Shown here: positions 29,809 through 40,645 of the stretch, in pieces
Position numbering within the stretch: the first letter of the stretch is position 1
Layout: the number at the start of each line of letters is the position of its first letter
Source of the DNA: Tricholoma matsutake
Taxonomy: Eukaryota; Basidiomycota; Agaricomycetes; Agaricales; Tricholomataceae
NCBI GenBank assembly: GCA_026075535.2
Contig: AP026539.1
Span: forward strand, 12,772,001-12,836,000
Direction of reading: 5' to 3'
DNA: 64,000 bases
Notes under the pieces: model-generated
The model's input: only the letters and a program-made list of their open reading frames with translations
What the model was told of the DNA's origin: nothing
Databases searched by the model: none
Translations under genes and position numbers: made by a program

Positions 29809-31866
29809 ATGCTGATGAACGAAAAACCACAAGTTCAATCCAAGATTCGCCGATGGCTCTTGGCAAAGTTGCGACATCCTCATTCAAAGTTGTGAGTTTT
29901 CATGTACCTTGTATGGTTAGAAAAGTATAGCTACAGCCTGCATGAGTTGGAGAATTGTAGCATGCATAAATGTTCTGTGTAGCATAGCTGCGTTCGAACC
30001 TCGTTTAACCCGATCAATACTGACCGAATTACTTACCCCAGATCCCATTTATCTTTGGCAAAACATAACCCCGCCCTGCGCTCTCTCCCCGATTTACCAA
30101 CTGAACTCTGGCTTGTTATCTTGCGCCTCGCTTCCTCCAGCTCCACCTTCTTCTCTCCATCTCAGTCCCCACACGCAGTGTCCTTCCTCGATTTCCCACA
30201 TGCACATGATAACTTTGCACCTCGTAATGCCTCTTACCAGCGCTCCATCAGCCAAAAATTACTCTTTACACAGGTGTGCAAGGCCTGGCATGCTTATACC
30301 CAAGAACTTCTCCTCGAATTCGTATGGATCAGCAAAGCAAGCCAGGCATCTGCGTTAGCTGCTCTCCTCGCATCAAACCCGAATAAAGGCGTATATATTC
30401 TCCGTCTGCACATTGAAACTCTCACTTTCGGACGTTGTTGCCCGAACGATATCATGACAATTCTTGCAAATGCATCACGTTTGGTTATCTATTCTGACTA
30501 TCGATCCATCCGCCGCCCTTCTCCCGCTTCTAGCAATTCACCACAACTTCTCGACGCGCTTGCCCAACCAGGAACTGGTCATTCTCTACGTCGACTTTCT
30601 TGGACAAATTATTCCACTCTAGAAGGTGGTGGCGAGGACAATGTTTCTTTCTGTTTACGGATGAGCCCCTTACTTACCAGTGCTGGGATTGCTGCGAACC
30701 TCGAATTCTTGGAGCTCACGTTTTGCTCCACTCGCCTTCAATCAATGTTACCCAAGCGCCCACGTACCTCTACTTCTGCTCTCCTTTCCTCAAATACCGA
30801 CTGTCCTAGTCTTACCTCCGCCCAGACCACAGATGCCCCGATAACACTGTCTCTCCCAGCGCTCCGCTCTCTCAAGGTAACCCTAGACAACGCCACCTTC
30901 CTCGTCCTCGCAACTTGGGACATGCCCATACTCGCACACCTCTCCGTCCTCTCATCGGACTTCTCCTACTCCCTCCACCCCAACTCTGGTAACTCTCCTT
31001 CTGGATTCGCGCAATTCTTTATCATGCACGGTGCGAAGCTCACACAGCTAGAGCTCGGCCACAGCTCAGCCACTATTGAGGAGCACTACCTCACCGCCCC
31101 TACGTCCGCCTATGCCCCCAACGCTGGGGCAGGCGACGACGAATACGAACAGGGCGGTCTGGCAACCTGGTGTCCAAACCTCACGGAATTCATCTGCAGC
31201 GCCGACGCTGAGTGGAACTGGCAGAATCCTGACTGGATCGCGCCACATATTTTACTCCCTTCACACCCCTCTATCCAGTTCATCGGGATCCGCGATCTTG
31301 ATAAGCGTCTGAGGGATGACATGGATCTCGCGTTGGGGCGTGGTGGGGATGAAACTGGGCAAGGCTGGGAGTTCTTCATGCTAATAGAGCAGATCGGCAG
31401 TATGGTGAGACGGGAGGCGTTTCCAAGTTTGAGGTATATTAGGGACATGAGCTGGGGAAGTGACCTGATGAGGAAGGGAAGGGGATCCAGGGACAATCGT
31501 TCATTGACGATGACCAAGACTGTTTCCGAACAACGTCCTCAGTCAAGTTCATCGTTTTCCAGGTTCAGCACATCCTCTAGTTTCTGCAATATGATGTCAT
31601 CTTGGTCCCCTACCATCCCCTTGTCTCGTTCTTCCTCACAGCCTTTCAAGAAACCCAGAAAGACAAAATCGCCAAACTTCAACCTTCCTTTGAAGCACGA
31701 AACTTCAGCAATGAGCCCGGAGATGAAGATGGTTGTAGGATTCTGGAAAAGCATGCTTGGGCGATGTGCCGAGAGCGGGGTGTGCGTGGAAGATTGGCGT
31801 GGGGTGGAGGTGACGACAGCGGATCTGAGGAGAGTCGAAGCTGCGGCTCGTGGGGGGAATTTGTGA
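29809..31866 (+). CDS. F-box domain protein, two exons
   Basis: Exon 1 29809-29891, intron 29892-30041, exon 2 30042-31866; 635 residues. I place the start at ATG 29809 because exon 2 alone has no ATG before the F-box and the splice is in phase (HSKL-SHLSLAKHNPALRS). The F-box (about 43-125, LPDLPTELWLVILRLA ... FTQVCKAWHAYTQELLLEFV) has an unusually long inserted loop. Residues 130-480 contain leucine-rich stretches (LEFLELTF, LRSLKVTLD, LTQLELGHSS, LTEFICSADAEW) typical of substrate-binding F-box proteins in SCF ubiquitin ligases. A Ser-rich segment (about 530-560) precedes a helical C-terminus. It is the only undamaged long gene in the window and probably a resident gene. The substrate is unknown. 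Confidence 0.8.
29892..30041 (+). other. Intron of F-box gene
   Basis: AAGTT|GTGAGTTT to TACCCCAG|ATCCCA, 150 bp, with CTGAC branch-like sequence about 20 bp before the acceptor. Phase-2 join. Confidence 0.65.
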
Positions 31867-32702
31867 GCGTCTCTATTAAGGTTGTGGGCTCTACACTTGG
31901 AACCCTTGAGCAAGGACCTCGATCGTCAAATCCTTGGTTCCTGGTCGAAATCCGGGTTTCCCACTCGTCCCGTTCTCGATTCCTCCTGTGGCGCACTCTA
32001 CTTGCCATAACGACTGACACTTCTTCAAGCCGTCGCACACATTCATCGCCTTAAGGGCCTACCACAATACACCATTCGCATCATTCCATTCCAAGCCACC
32101 GGATATCTACATCATCTGCTCACGACCAGTTCTCAACTCATCGCTCACCAACATACATCTAAACTATACCAACCACATCTGTTTATACAATACCCCTTTC
32201 CCCCAAGTTCATTATTCTGCCACGCTTTCAGTCACGGTTGTTTTGGGTTTTATCATTGTTATCCCTACTCCAAATGCATGTACACCTTGATATCGATGTC
32301 ACGGATTCCGAGTTATATCTTCGGGGAGTGTCCTCGTATCTACCTCATTGGTGGCAAACAATTGCTCAGACTTATAGCTAGGCTGTGATGGTGGGTACTA
32401 ATGTATATGTAGATCCAAACGACGGGAAATCATATTCACGTAGGATTCATTGATTTATACAAGTACCGGATAACCCGAAATCGCACCAGTCGTGCTTCAC
32501 TTTTCAGATCCCGCGAGTGCGTACGCATCCTATTAGACTCATGTCAGGTTCTGAGACTAGCATCATATACCGCAGAATCCCTCTGACTTAAGCTTATATG
32601 TCCTCGCCGTAAATGCTAATTTCCTTGCGAACTACTGATGGGTGTCACCCTATCATTTTTTCACGAAGCTTTCCCTCCCAAGCTTGCCCACTTTCAGTGC
32701 AG
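31867..32702. other. 3' flank of F-box gene
   Basis: No long frame. CpG-containing, non-repetitive sequence; likely untranslated and intergenic DNA of the gene island. Confidence 0.5.
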
Positions 32703-33105
32703 ATGATATTCCAGTCTCCAGACCTCACCGGCAAAGTCTTCATTGTTACTTGTGGCAACAGTGGTATCGGGAAAGATACTGTCAAGGTGTGTACAGCCAT
32801 GATCATCTGTTTACGAATTCTTCCAGGCCCTTTTTGCAACACAATGCAGTGGTTTATATATGCCACACGAAACCAAGAAAAATCTACAGCCATCATCAAG
32901 GAACTCAAAACTGTCACTGGAAAAGAGGAAAAATTCAACCAACTCAACTTGTCTGACCTCTAAGTCTATAAAGAGGAGTCTATGAGGGTGTTTACTGCAT
33001 AAGAATATCAGTCCATGGTTGATTCCAATCTGATGGCACTGAGGTCTTAGAAAAGAGACAAACCTTCACATGTTCATCAACAATGTGTAAGTCCACCTGC
33101 TTTGG
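32703..33105 (+). pseudogene. Short-chain dehydrogenase/reductase, N-terminal fragment
   Basis: From the ATG at 32703: SPDLTGKVFIVTCGNSGIGK, the Rossmann start and NAD(P) glycine motif TGxxxGIG with the first Gly changed to Cys. A 40-bp intron (32787-32826, GTGTGTAC...TTCCAG) is followed by ATRNQEKSTAIIKELKTVTG, LNLSDL and, after a ~60-bp interruption, KETNLHMFINNV (the NNAG-motif region). Several frameshifts are present and the catalytic Tyr-Lys part is absent. Substrate unknown. It would have been a cytosolic oxidoreductase of the retinol-dehydrogenase-like type. Confidence 0.75.
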
Positions 33106-33463
33106 GAGTTGGTAATATGTGGCTGCACCAACTCCAGGTGAGATACTATATTGAAACACTTCATCATGTCTGAGACTCGTTACCCACTTCGTAACCGTCT
33201 GGCCCATGAATAAGCACTAGAAGCTGAGGATGAAGAAGTAGAAGATGAAGATGAAGACAATGGAATGGGTGAGGGAAATAGTTGACGATGTGTCGATTCT
33301 GCTTCAGATACTGGAATTAGGATATCTCCCGATTGTTCAAGAGATTCAAAGGCGTGGCGAGTATTGATTCGGAGGTTTCTGGCTTGGGTTGGCCTAAGCC
33401 AGGACATTTGAGATGGATTAGGCAATGAAATGATTCAGAAACCCCTCATGGTGGGCTCCAGAA
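33106..33463. other. Spacer with acidic ORF trace
   Basis: The plus-strand frame MSETRYPLRNRLAHE then an acidic run is interrupted by several stops. Not assignable. Confidence 0.35.
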
Positions 33464-34468
33464 TGATGATGCTCAACCCTGAAACTCAACCAAAACCAAC
33501 TAAACTGGTCTTAGGAGATATAACATGAGTCAGAGAAAGGTTGTGAGGTAGTACTGAATATCACTGTGCTATCCAAAGGCCAGTAAGTGTACTGTAGGAC
33601 ATTGTGTAGCAGTATTAGGCTGTGCAAAGTTCTGCAAAGCCATCCAAAGTAACATGAAACACTATGAAGCATTCTGAAATGATACAAGAGAGTTTAGCAG
33701 CGATGTGCAGAAGTTCAAGAATCTCTGAAATGGTTTCACAAGTTTGGGAGATGGTGACGATAGTCGAAAGTGAGGTAAGAGACAATGACATAGTAGGTAG
33801 ACGATGTGATGAGAGTTTTGAGAAACTATGTGGTGAAATGATATAGTTCGCAGAATACTTGAGCAAGTTTGGACAAAGACTGAGCTAAAACTCAAGAGTT
33901 AAACCCTTAAGTCAGATGATAGGCAATGTGAGAAAAAAATTTTCTGTTCTCTCGACAGTAAATACATCAAACTATATATGTTAGAGATAGATATTACTAA
34001 AAAGGTAAAAGGCCATGAGGCAAAACATGTGGTAAACATGAGGCAGTGAACAAGGTATTGAAATCACGAAGTAAATGAGAAAATGATAAGAAAGAAATGT
34101 GCCATATACATGATATATCAAATCTCCTTGTCTTGTGGTTCCAATAAATCATGAATACATCAAAAAATGCCTTGATGCACACTAAATTGTTAGCCATTGT
34201 GTTTCTTCATGTTTGTGGTGGCAGGAACACAATGTGTTAGTGTGTGTAATGGTGGGAGTTTGTGTTCGAGGTTTGGTATGATAGGAATATGGCAGCTGAA
34301 GTCATTCAAAATGGTTCGAAGTCTTTTGAGACATTTTGAAGTATCGTTTCATTGTTTTGTGCATTTGTAGGCATTCATAAGCATTCGCAAAACTGTAGGA
34401 CTTTGGGAAGGAGGTGTCCAAGTGTGATTTCTTGAATTCAGAGCTCTGCAGCCATAGTGGACCTATCA
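33464..34468 (+). mobile_element. LTR-like element, copy 2
   Basis: 1005 bp, starts TGATGATGCTCAACCC, ends GTGGACCTATCA, sharing inner landmarks with copies 1, 3 and 4 (ATATATGTTAGAGA, ACTAAAAAGG, GCCATGAGGCAAAA). Flanks AGAA and GTGC do not match. The right flank is Gypsy copy B gag but the left is not, so a rearrangement followed insertion. Confidence 0.7.
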
Positions 34469-35349
34469 GTGCATGCACAGGGGTGTGCATTCCTTAATTC
34501 CTGTGAGTTGTACATCAGTCTCCAGTCACATAAATTCATTGATAAGGCTGCACCAATTTATTGGGCCTTCACATACATGAAATCTGAACACTCCTATCTC
34601 TATGTGGACTGTATTCTGCACCAAACTAAAGAGCTCAGTTCTCTACATTTCTCCACTTGGGGTGACTTTTGAGCAGAGTTTTTATGCCACTTTTGTCCCC
34701 TCAATGAGCACCACTGAGCAATGACATGGCTCAAGTCATCCTCTTACCATCAGGCACATTGATCCATGGATGACTATATTGATGAGTTTAAGGATTTGGT
34801 GGACATGGCAGGATATGGGAGTGGGCTACCAGCTGTGGTGAAGTTCCGATGGGGCCTCAAATGAGATATTCAGGACCAGGTTGCACAGATGTTGGAATGG
34901 CACCCAGCAGACGATGATATCTATGCTTGGTATGAAGCTGCTTCACTCTGTGATGAGAACCAACTCACAAATGCGCTGTTTAATACTGCATTCCATGCTC
35001 CAACTACCACTCATGCACCCTACACCTTCAATCAAACCCTTCCCCACCATAACCCCATTCCTATCTGTCAGACTCCCACACCCACCATCAATGTCCTGGT
35101 ACCAATGGATGTTGATGTGGCCCACAGCCATGCATGTAGGTTGGATCTCTGCTAATGCTGTGGGGAAACTGGGCACAGGGCCAGAGCATGTCCCCATCAT
35201 CAGGATATCTGCATGCTCACCCCCAAGGGGCAAGATTAACTCCTCCAAGACCTGTTGGCACTTGTAGACATTGAGGAAGCAAAGGATCAGGTTGCAGAGG
35301 AGATCAAGTCAGAAGTTGTAAAGGAGCAGGATTTTTCTATTTGCAGTGA
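34469..35349 (+). pseudogene. Gag of copy B
   Basis: Reads FLNSCELYISLQSHKFIDKA, IYWAFTYMKSEHSYLYVDCI, a TGA at 34670, then DYIDEFKDLVDMAGYGSGLP (absent from copy A), and the nucleocapsid. Its zinc knuckle is broken by TAA in LC*CCGETGHRARAC (35153). It keeps the capsid segment that copy A has lost. Confidence 0.75.
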
Positions 35350-36392
35350 GTGAATTGTATGCCCTCACTGCCTGTTCATAACCACTTTGAAGTTTTGTCA
35401 GTTGAATCCCCAGAGAATGAATCTATTTCCATGACTGTTCCACTCTCTGACCCTTCAAAGTTGGCTAACAACATACCTGCTCTTCCCATCTCTCCCTCTG
35501 CTCCATGCCCCAAAATTAAATCATGGGAGCACAAACTACCACACAAATATATTGTTGCATCCACTCCCTCTACACATTCCTTGAACCTAGCAATTGAACT
35601 ACAGACTACTGACACTGGGCAGATACTCGGTGTCTCTGTGCTCCTGGACTCTGGTGTGACCAGTCTCTTCATTGATGCCCATCTTGCACAACAACATTGC
35701 CTGAATACTCGCTCACTCTCGCATCTGATACCTGTTTATAATGTGGATGAGTCCCCAAATGAAGCTGGTGCCATCTGAGAGGTGGTAGACCTGGTCCTCT
35801 GTTACAAAGATCATAGTGAGCGTGCCCTTTTTGCTGTCACTCAATTAGTAAAGATTTGGGACTATCTGTGGCTTCAAGACCATAACCCAGAGGTCAACTG
35901 GCATACCAGGGTACAATGAGCTGGTGTCCATCCCACTGTTACACTTGTTTCATGGAAGCCAGGCAGGAACATCATGGACAAAGGGCCTCAATATGACATA
36001 CTCAGAAGTGTTGTGCTGGACCCCTGCCTATACCTGAAGTGGAGTTAGAAGGGGTTCCTGATCTGATGCCAGACTTGGATGATGAGGAGGAGGAGCCAGA
36101 GGAAGTGAAGGAAGGTGATCGGATCTTCTACACTGCAATTTGTCCATCACATGAGGGGTGTGCTACATCAAACATATCCCAATGCCTTGCTGAGGCCTTC
36201 CACAAAAACAATGCTGCTAAATCCTCTACTGATTCCTTGCTTCCTCATTTCCATGAGTTTGGGAATGTGTTCTCCAAGGAATCATTTGCCTCTCTCCCCA
36301 CATGCAAGCTGTGGGATCACATGATTGAACTCACCCCTGGTGCAACCCCTTCATCCTGCAAGGTCTATCCTCTCTCTCCTGAAGAACAGTGA
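35350..36392 (+). pseudogene. Protease region of copy B
   Basis: Protease motif LLDSGVTSLFIDAHLAQQHC (active-site Ala changed to Val), then IPVYNVDESPNEAGAI and a TGA at 35776, VKIWDYLWLQDHNPEVNWHT out of frame, and an acidic linker PDLDDEEEEPEEVKEGD. Ends at TGA 36390 in the same CGA-derived position as copy A, so that stop predates or recurred in both copies. Confidence 0.8.
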
Positions 36393-37140
36393 CAGCTTGA
36401 CCAGTTCATCAATGGGCACCTGGCCTCTGGATGTATTTGACCATTGAAGTCACCCATGACCTCTCCCTTTTTCTTTGTCAAGAAGAAGGATGGCTCACTT
36501 CAACCAGTTCAAGATTACAGAAGGCTCAACAACATCACAGTTAAAAATTGCTACCCATTACCTCCCATCTCTGAACTTGTGAACCAGCTCTGTGGAGCCC
36601 AATACTTCACCAAGATTGACATCCATTGGGGTTACAATAATGTGAGGATAAAGGAGGGAGATGAGTGGAAGACAGCCTTTCATACCAACCATGGTCTTTT
36701 TGAACTGCTTGTCATGTTCTTTGGCCTTACTAATAGTCCTGCCACCTTTCAGACCATGATGAATGACATCTTCCACAACCTCATCCTTGAAGGTGTTGTT
36801 TGTATCTATCTCAACAACATCCTCATCTTCACTTGCATGGTTGAAGAGCACTGTTGCATCATGTGCCTCATCTTAGAATGACTTTGACAGTACAAACTCT
36901 ACCTTCATCACCACAAGTGCAAGTTTGAGAAGACCAAGATTGAGTACCTCAGCCTGATTATCTCAGAGGGTCAGGAGGAGATGGATCCTATCAAGGCGAA
37001 CAGGGTCATGGCTTGGCTGATGCCCACAAACAAGAAAGATGTGCAATCTTTCCTGGGTTTCATCAATTTCTATCTGTGTTTTATCAAGGATTTCTCACAT
37101 CATGCATGACCACTGTTGGACTTGGACAGGAAAGGAGGCA
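36393..37140 (+). pseudogene. Reverse transcriptase of copy B with YLNN active site
   Basis: Motifs [58 protein letters not shown] are readable. The catalytic YLDD is YLNN: both GAC codons (following CG) have become AAC at 36813-36818, which alone would abolish activity. The codon that is TGA in copy A (15287) is CAA here (36600), so both derive from CGA. Stops at 36437, 36880, 36888 and 37108. Confidence 0.88.
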
Positions 37141-37149
37141 TGGAGGTAG

Positions 37150-38027
37150 GATAATGCACAACAGGAGGTGTTTGAAAAGCTTAAGGAGATGGTCACTTCT
37201 GCTCCCATTCTTACCTTTGCTGATGATTTGTGCCCCTTTCATGTAGAAGCCAACAGTTCTGACTTTGCAATGGGCACTATGTTGTCTCAGCAGTCTCCAG
37301 AGGACCATAAGTGGCATCCTGTTGCATTCTACTCCAAAAGCCTTAGTACTGTAGAGCAAAACTACAAGATCCATGACAAGGAGATGTTGGCAATAATGCA
37401 TGTGCTTGAGGAGTGGCAACACTTCCTCGAGGGGGCCAATGGCTAAGAAATTGAACCATTGTCAAGCTTGTTGGTCCCTGCATCTATCCAGATTTGACTT
37501 CTCCTTGCAACACCATCCAGGTTGCAGCATGGGGAAGACTGATGCCCTCACCCGATGTGCAGACCATGGGGATGGCAGCAATGACAATCAAAACATTGTG
37601 TTGTTGCAGCCAGACCTGTTCACCATTTGGGCACTGGAAGGCATCACACCCCAGGGCAAGGAGCAGGACATCCTATGTGACATTCATCATGCAAACCATA
37701 GCAGTTTACACAAGGATGTTGTTGCCCAAGCTGTTAAAGAACTGAGGAAGGGATCCACCCTTTCCTTGCATGCAGCAGAGTGGACTGAAAAGGAGGACTT
37801 GTTGTATTTCAGGGATCACATCTATGTCCCCAATGACCCAGACCTTCACTGGCACATCATATCCCAACACCATGACTCACAGATTGCCAGTCATCCTGGA
37901 TGCTGGAAGACCTTGGAGCTCACCTCACAGAATTATTGGTGACCACAAATGTCACAACTCATTGGTCAGTATTGTCGTACTTGTGACCTTTGCTTACAAA
38001 CCAAGATTCCTCATTGCAAACCCATTG
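37150..38027 (+). pseudogene. RNase H and integrase zinc domain of copy B
   Basis: RNase H start FHVEANSSDFAMGTMLSQQS and KEMLAIMHVLEEWQHFLEGA. Then about 55 bp are missing relative to copy A, removing the catalytic DHKN segment. Integrase zinc-binding part ISQHHDSQIASHPGCWKTLE to a TGA at 37940 and YCRTCDLCLQTK. The miniature element at 38028 cuts the frame. Confidence 0.8.
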
Positions 38028-38443
38028 CACAAGGCCAGCCTCATAATTTCTCCTTTCTGAAATATAGTCAGAAATTCTTTGTGAAATATTATATTTGAGA
38101 CTAAATTTCTACAAACAGAAATTCAAAAAATTACCCAGCAGAAATATACTTTCAAAATCAATATTTCTAATGGGCAATTTTTTGAGTTTCTGTTTGTAGA
38201 AATTTAGTCTCAAATATAATATTTTACAAAGAATTTCTAACTGCATTTCAGAAAGGAGAAATTATGAGCGCAATGCCAGCCTCATAATTCCTCCTTTCTG
38301 AAATATAGTTAGAATTTTTTTGTGAAATATTATATTTGAGACTAAATTTCTGTTTGTAGAAATTTGGTCTCAAATATAATATTTCACAAAGAGTTTCTAA
38401 CTATATTTCAGAAAGGAGAAATTATGAGGCTGGCCTTGTGTTG
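38025..38443. mobile_element. Palindromic miniature element, CACTA-like, dimeric
   Basis: Element 38028-38440 (413 bp) flanked by TTG (38025-38027) and TTG (38441-38443), an exact 3-bp duplication confirmed by comparison with copy A. Ends CACAAGGCCAGCCTCATAAT and its inverse. The interior consists of two palindromes, about 38028-38265 and 38274-38440, both built from the same arm (GAAATTATGAG, TTGAGACTAAATTTCT). Ends in CAC plus a 3-bp duplication fit a non-autonomous CACTA-type element. Can fold into one or two long hairpins. Confidence 0.85.
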
Positions 38444-38948
38444 GTGAGCTACACCCTCTTCATGTTCCAGAGAGTCATTGGGATGTTGTCAGTGTCAACT
38501 TTGTGGTGGAGTTGCCAGAGTCAAATGGGTTTGATGCAGTGATATGCACAATTGATTCAGTGGGAAAATGTGCTCACTTCATTCCCACTCACACCACTGT
38601 CAGCACCCTGGGTGCCACCTGACTCTATCTCCATGATGTGTGGAACTCACATGGACTTCCTGGCACTTTCCTCTCTGACTGTGGCCCTCAGTTTGTTGCA
38701 GAGTTCACTTGCAAGCTGTACTGACTTCTGGGGATCAAACTCCTTGCTTTGACTGCCTATCACCCACAAACTGATGGCCAGACTGAGCGAGTCAACCAGG
38801 AACTGGAGCAGTACATCCACATCTTTGTCAATGACCGCCAGGACAATTGGGACAATCTTCTCCCCTTGGCTGAGTTTGGATACAACACCCATGTCCATGC
38901 TTCCACTCAACAGACCTCTTTCCTCTTAGACACTGGACAACATCCATG
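38441..38948 (+). pseudogene. Integrase core of copy B
   Basis: Continues after the insertion: [55 protein letters not shown] (second catalytic Asp kept), TAYHPQTDGQTERVNQELEQ (Arg codon CGA kept, unlike copy A), FGYNTHVHASTQQTSFLLDT. The first catalytic Asp is Asn, as in copy A. Confidence 0.82.
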
Positions 38949-39545
38949 CATGGGATTAGTTCTTTGAGGTCCAGTCCAGTCCAGTTTTTTACCCCAAATG
39001 AGGAAGGACTGGAACTAGAGCTGGTCCATAGTTTCTTCATATCTTGGAAAAACTGGACCGAACTGCTTAAGACCGGTCCATGTAACAGGTAAGGCATGGA
39101 CCGGACTGGTTTAAACTGGTCCACTGTGCAAAAAGTGCAACTGCACTTTTTAATGAAATATCGCAGGTTTACCCCCTGCGATGAGGCATGGACATCTTTT
39201 CCAGCAAATTTCTATCAAATATTGTGAAAAATAACAGTAAAAAATGCAGGGGTACTTTTTGATGACATATTGTGGGTAAAACCCATGGGTCATGGTGACA
39301 TGACTGGCAGGTTTACCCCCTGTGATGAGGTGTGGACATTGAACCATCAGTCCTGGTTTGAACCAGTTTAGACTGGTTCTTTGCCAGTTCAACTACTAAT
39401 CTACAAATCGAAGGACCAATAACTGGACCATTCTTGAACCAACTAGAACCATGAACCATGGTCCTATAGGACCAGTTAAAAATTGCAGTCCAGTCCGGTC
39501 TGGTCCTTGGTCCTATGGACTGGACCTCAAAGCACTACATGGGAT
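38949..39545. mobile_element. Non-autonomous hAT element, 581 bp
   Basis: Element 38957-39537 flanked by perfect 8-bp duplications CATGGGAT (38949-38956 and 39538-39545). Ends TAGTTCTTTGAGGTCCAGTC and inverse of TAGTGCTTTGAGGTCCAGTC, one mismatch. TAGTG-type ends and the 8-bp duplication are diagnostic of hAT. Subterminal GGTCCAGTCC/GGACTGGACC words repeat on both sides. No coding. Its removal restores the integrase frame of copy B. Confidence 0.92.
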
Positions 39546-40209
39546 TCAAACCTTGCCAAACTCCCTCACACATTGAGACAGTGAATGAGTTCACAGAATG
39601 CATATGGGATAGCTTGGAGGAGGCAAAGGCAGCCTTAGCAAAGGCAAAGAATGACATGGTGTGCTTTTACAACCAACACTATTCTCTGACCCCTCAGTAC
39701 AAGATTGGTGATCGAGTTTACCTTGACTCCGGTGACATCTCCACTACGTGTCTGTCCAAGAAACTTGCTCATCGCTTCCTGGGGCCTTTCCCCATTGTCA
39801 AGTGTGTTGGAATGCATGCCTATTGTCTACACCTCCCAGTCTCCATGTCCAGACTCCACCCAGTCTTCCATGTCATCAAACTCCTTCCAGCTCCCCCCAG
39901 ATCCATTCCCAGTATGCCATTCATGTCCACCACCACCGCCTACAGTGATTGAGGGAGAACCCCAGTACAAAGTCAAGTTGATCTTGGACAGCTGGTTGTG
40001 CCAAGGAAAACTCCAGTATTTGATGCACTGGAAGGGTTATGGGTATGAGGAGAACTCATGGGTCAAAGAGTCCAATGTGAATGCCCCTCAGTTAGTCAAG
40101 GAATTCCATCAATGGCACACTGCTGCACCGGGTTGCATTCAAGTCACTGACTTTGGGGTCCTATGCGATTTTGAATGCATTGGGGCAATGCATCTTAGAG
40201 AGGGGATGA
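39546..40209 (+). pseudogene. Integrase C-terminus and chromodomain of copy B
   Basis: Reads TPSHIETVNEFTE, CFYNQHYSLTPQYKIGDRVY, LAHRFLGPFPIVKCVGMHAY, LHPVFHVIKLLPAP, then in a shifted frame QYKVKLILDSWLCQGKLQYL, MHWKGYGYEENSWVKESNVN, a chromodomain. A deletion near 39895 shifts the frame between the two. Confidence 0.82.
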
Positions 40210-40645
40210 AGTAAGGGGACTAGGGGGGACTCAGGGGGGTGCCCTGTGTGTTTCTCCTATTTTTTATGTTCATCCTATATTTTCCCTCACTTCATTTCCT
40301 TCTATTCTTCATTTTCTATGATTTTTCCTTATTTTATTACTAATTTCCCTTTCTATCACATTTGTGCATGTTGACAGTTTTATATTTAGAGGTGGAGCAC
40401 CCCTTCCAACATCTACCCTATGGTATGATGTCATTTGGTGGCCTTGATCTGCCTATCTCTGCCTTTTCTATTTTTAAATTATTATTTGATTTTTGCAGTC
40501 TTCACATATACTGGGCATTGGCAAAAGGGTCCTCAGAGTTTTCTCTTTGAATTTCCCTTTGCTAGGTGCACCTCCAATCCCTATAATATGTAGTATAATT
40601 TTAACTTTGGATTTCCCTTTGCTAGAGGCTGAGGTTGCCCTTATA
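40210..40645 (+). repeat. 3' LTR of Gypsy copy B
   Basis: 436 bp, aligned with copy A LTRs. First base changed (AGTAAGGGG for TGTAAGGGG) and an 11-bp GGGGGGACTCA insertion near the start. Preceded by purine tract AGAGAGGGGATGA. Confidence 0.9.

Larger units (their letters stand above)
34469..40645 (+). mobile_element. Ty3/Gypsy chromovirus, copy B, 5'-truncated
   Basis: Same family as copy A, lacking the 5' LTR and gag start. Runs from mid-gag to a 3' LTR (40210-40645). Interrupted by two DNA transposons with clean duplications (38028-38440 and 38957-39537). Lost a ~55-bp RNase H segment. Heavily CpG-decayed: many CG of copy A appear as TG or CA and vice versa. Confidence 0.93.

Noticed and set aside
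29581..29883. 100-codon antisense frame before the F-box gene
   Set aside because: Overlaps the inferred first exon on the opposite strand, Arg/Lys-rich by composition only.
31602..32054. 150-codon open frame overlapping the F-box gene end
   Set aside because: Out-of-frame shadow of exon 2 running into the 3' flank, with no motifs.
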